64,000 nt of DNA from contig SMMW01000614.1 of assembly GCA_004794655.1 (NCBI GenBank), positions 5,168,501 to 5,232,500 on the forward strand. Direction: 5' to 3'. Every line of letters starts with the position of its first letter. Position 1 is the stretch's first letter. Made by a program: the position numbers and the translations under genes. The notes beneath the pieces are model-generated. The model did not search any database, had not been told where the DNA came from, and was given only the letters and a program-made list of their open reading frames with translations. The DNA comes from Marisa cornuarietis. Lineage: Eukaryota; Mollusca; Gastropoda; Architaenioglossa; Ampullariidae. Shown here piece after piece: positions 63,655 through 64,000 of this stretch.

Positions 63655-64000
63655 TACGCGTACAAATGTACGACACAGAGACATTGGTCTATTGCCACAA
63701 ATGGAGCTAATTAAGCGACTCGTGTATAAATATTTCCCTCTGTTAACACTATCACACTGCTACTGAATAATTGCATTATCTTGCCCTTCTTCCCCCATCC
63801 ATCCAACTGTAACAATAACCTCAGTAACACCAGGACTGGAGCCTGCATTCTTAGACCAATGTCTAAAACAAAAGTGACACTTAAATATTTTTATGCTACA
63901 TATACAGGACATATAGTACACAGTAGATAAAGAGAAAAGGTGAGAACGAACGAGAGAGAAAATTAAGAGAAGGTGAGAGGGGTGGAGGAGAAAAAGCGAA

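Overview
This window is animal nuclear DNA: two long, intron-rich genes with GT-AG introns lie in repeat-dense sequence. The repeats (tRNA-derived SINEs, several families of APE-type LINEs, a THAP/P-type transposase remnant, pogo/Tigger-like elements) and the protein similarities suggest an invertebrate, most likely a mollusc; that assignment is inference.

Plus strand, 274-12962: the 3' fourteen coding exons of PPWD1, a nuclear WD40 plus cyclophilin-type peptidyl-prolyl isomerase of the spliceosome. The 5' exons lie outside the window. Its introns hold a tRNA-type SINE, an RTE-like reverse transcriptase remnant interrupted by a minisatellite, and an internally deleted LINE that still encodes a 2A-like peptide.

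Minus strand, about 49904 down to 21620 (or 18810): a complete KANK gene with 11 coding exons and about 1799 codons in the main model. It has an N-terminal KN motif, a coiled coil, a long low-complexity middle with short SVGV-type repeats, and C-terminal ankyrin repeats. All exon phases agree. KANK adaptors link talin, liprin and KIF21 at the cell cortex. The two genes are convergent, separated by about 6-9 kb that holds a SINE and a deleted pogo/Tigger-like element.

KANK introns carry a 5'-truncated CR1/L2-like LINE (25.5-28 kb), older LINE pieces, an LTR-retrotransposon pol fragment, a STRAD-like retropseudogene, and in intron 1 an almost perfect 6-kb LINE of the I/Nimb type. This LINE has both ORFs open and a 14-bp target-site duplication, so it looks recent.

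The right part (about 49-64 kb) is richer in CpG and mostly without recognisable genes. It holds the KANK start exon with a duplicated splice donor, a promoter-like block near 51.7 kb, a P-type transposase remnant (55.4-56.2 kb), two SINEs whose tails match the 3' end of the 6-kb LINE, and several mini- and microsatellites.
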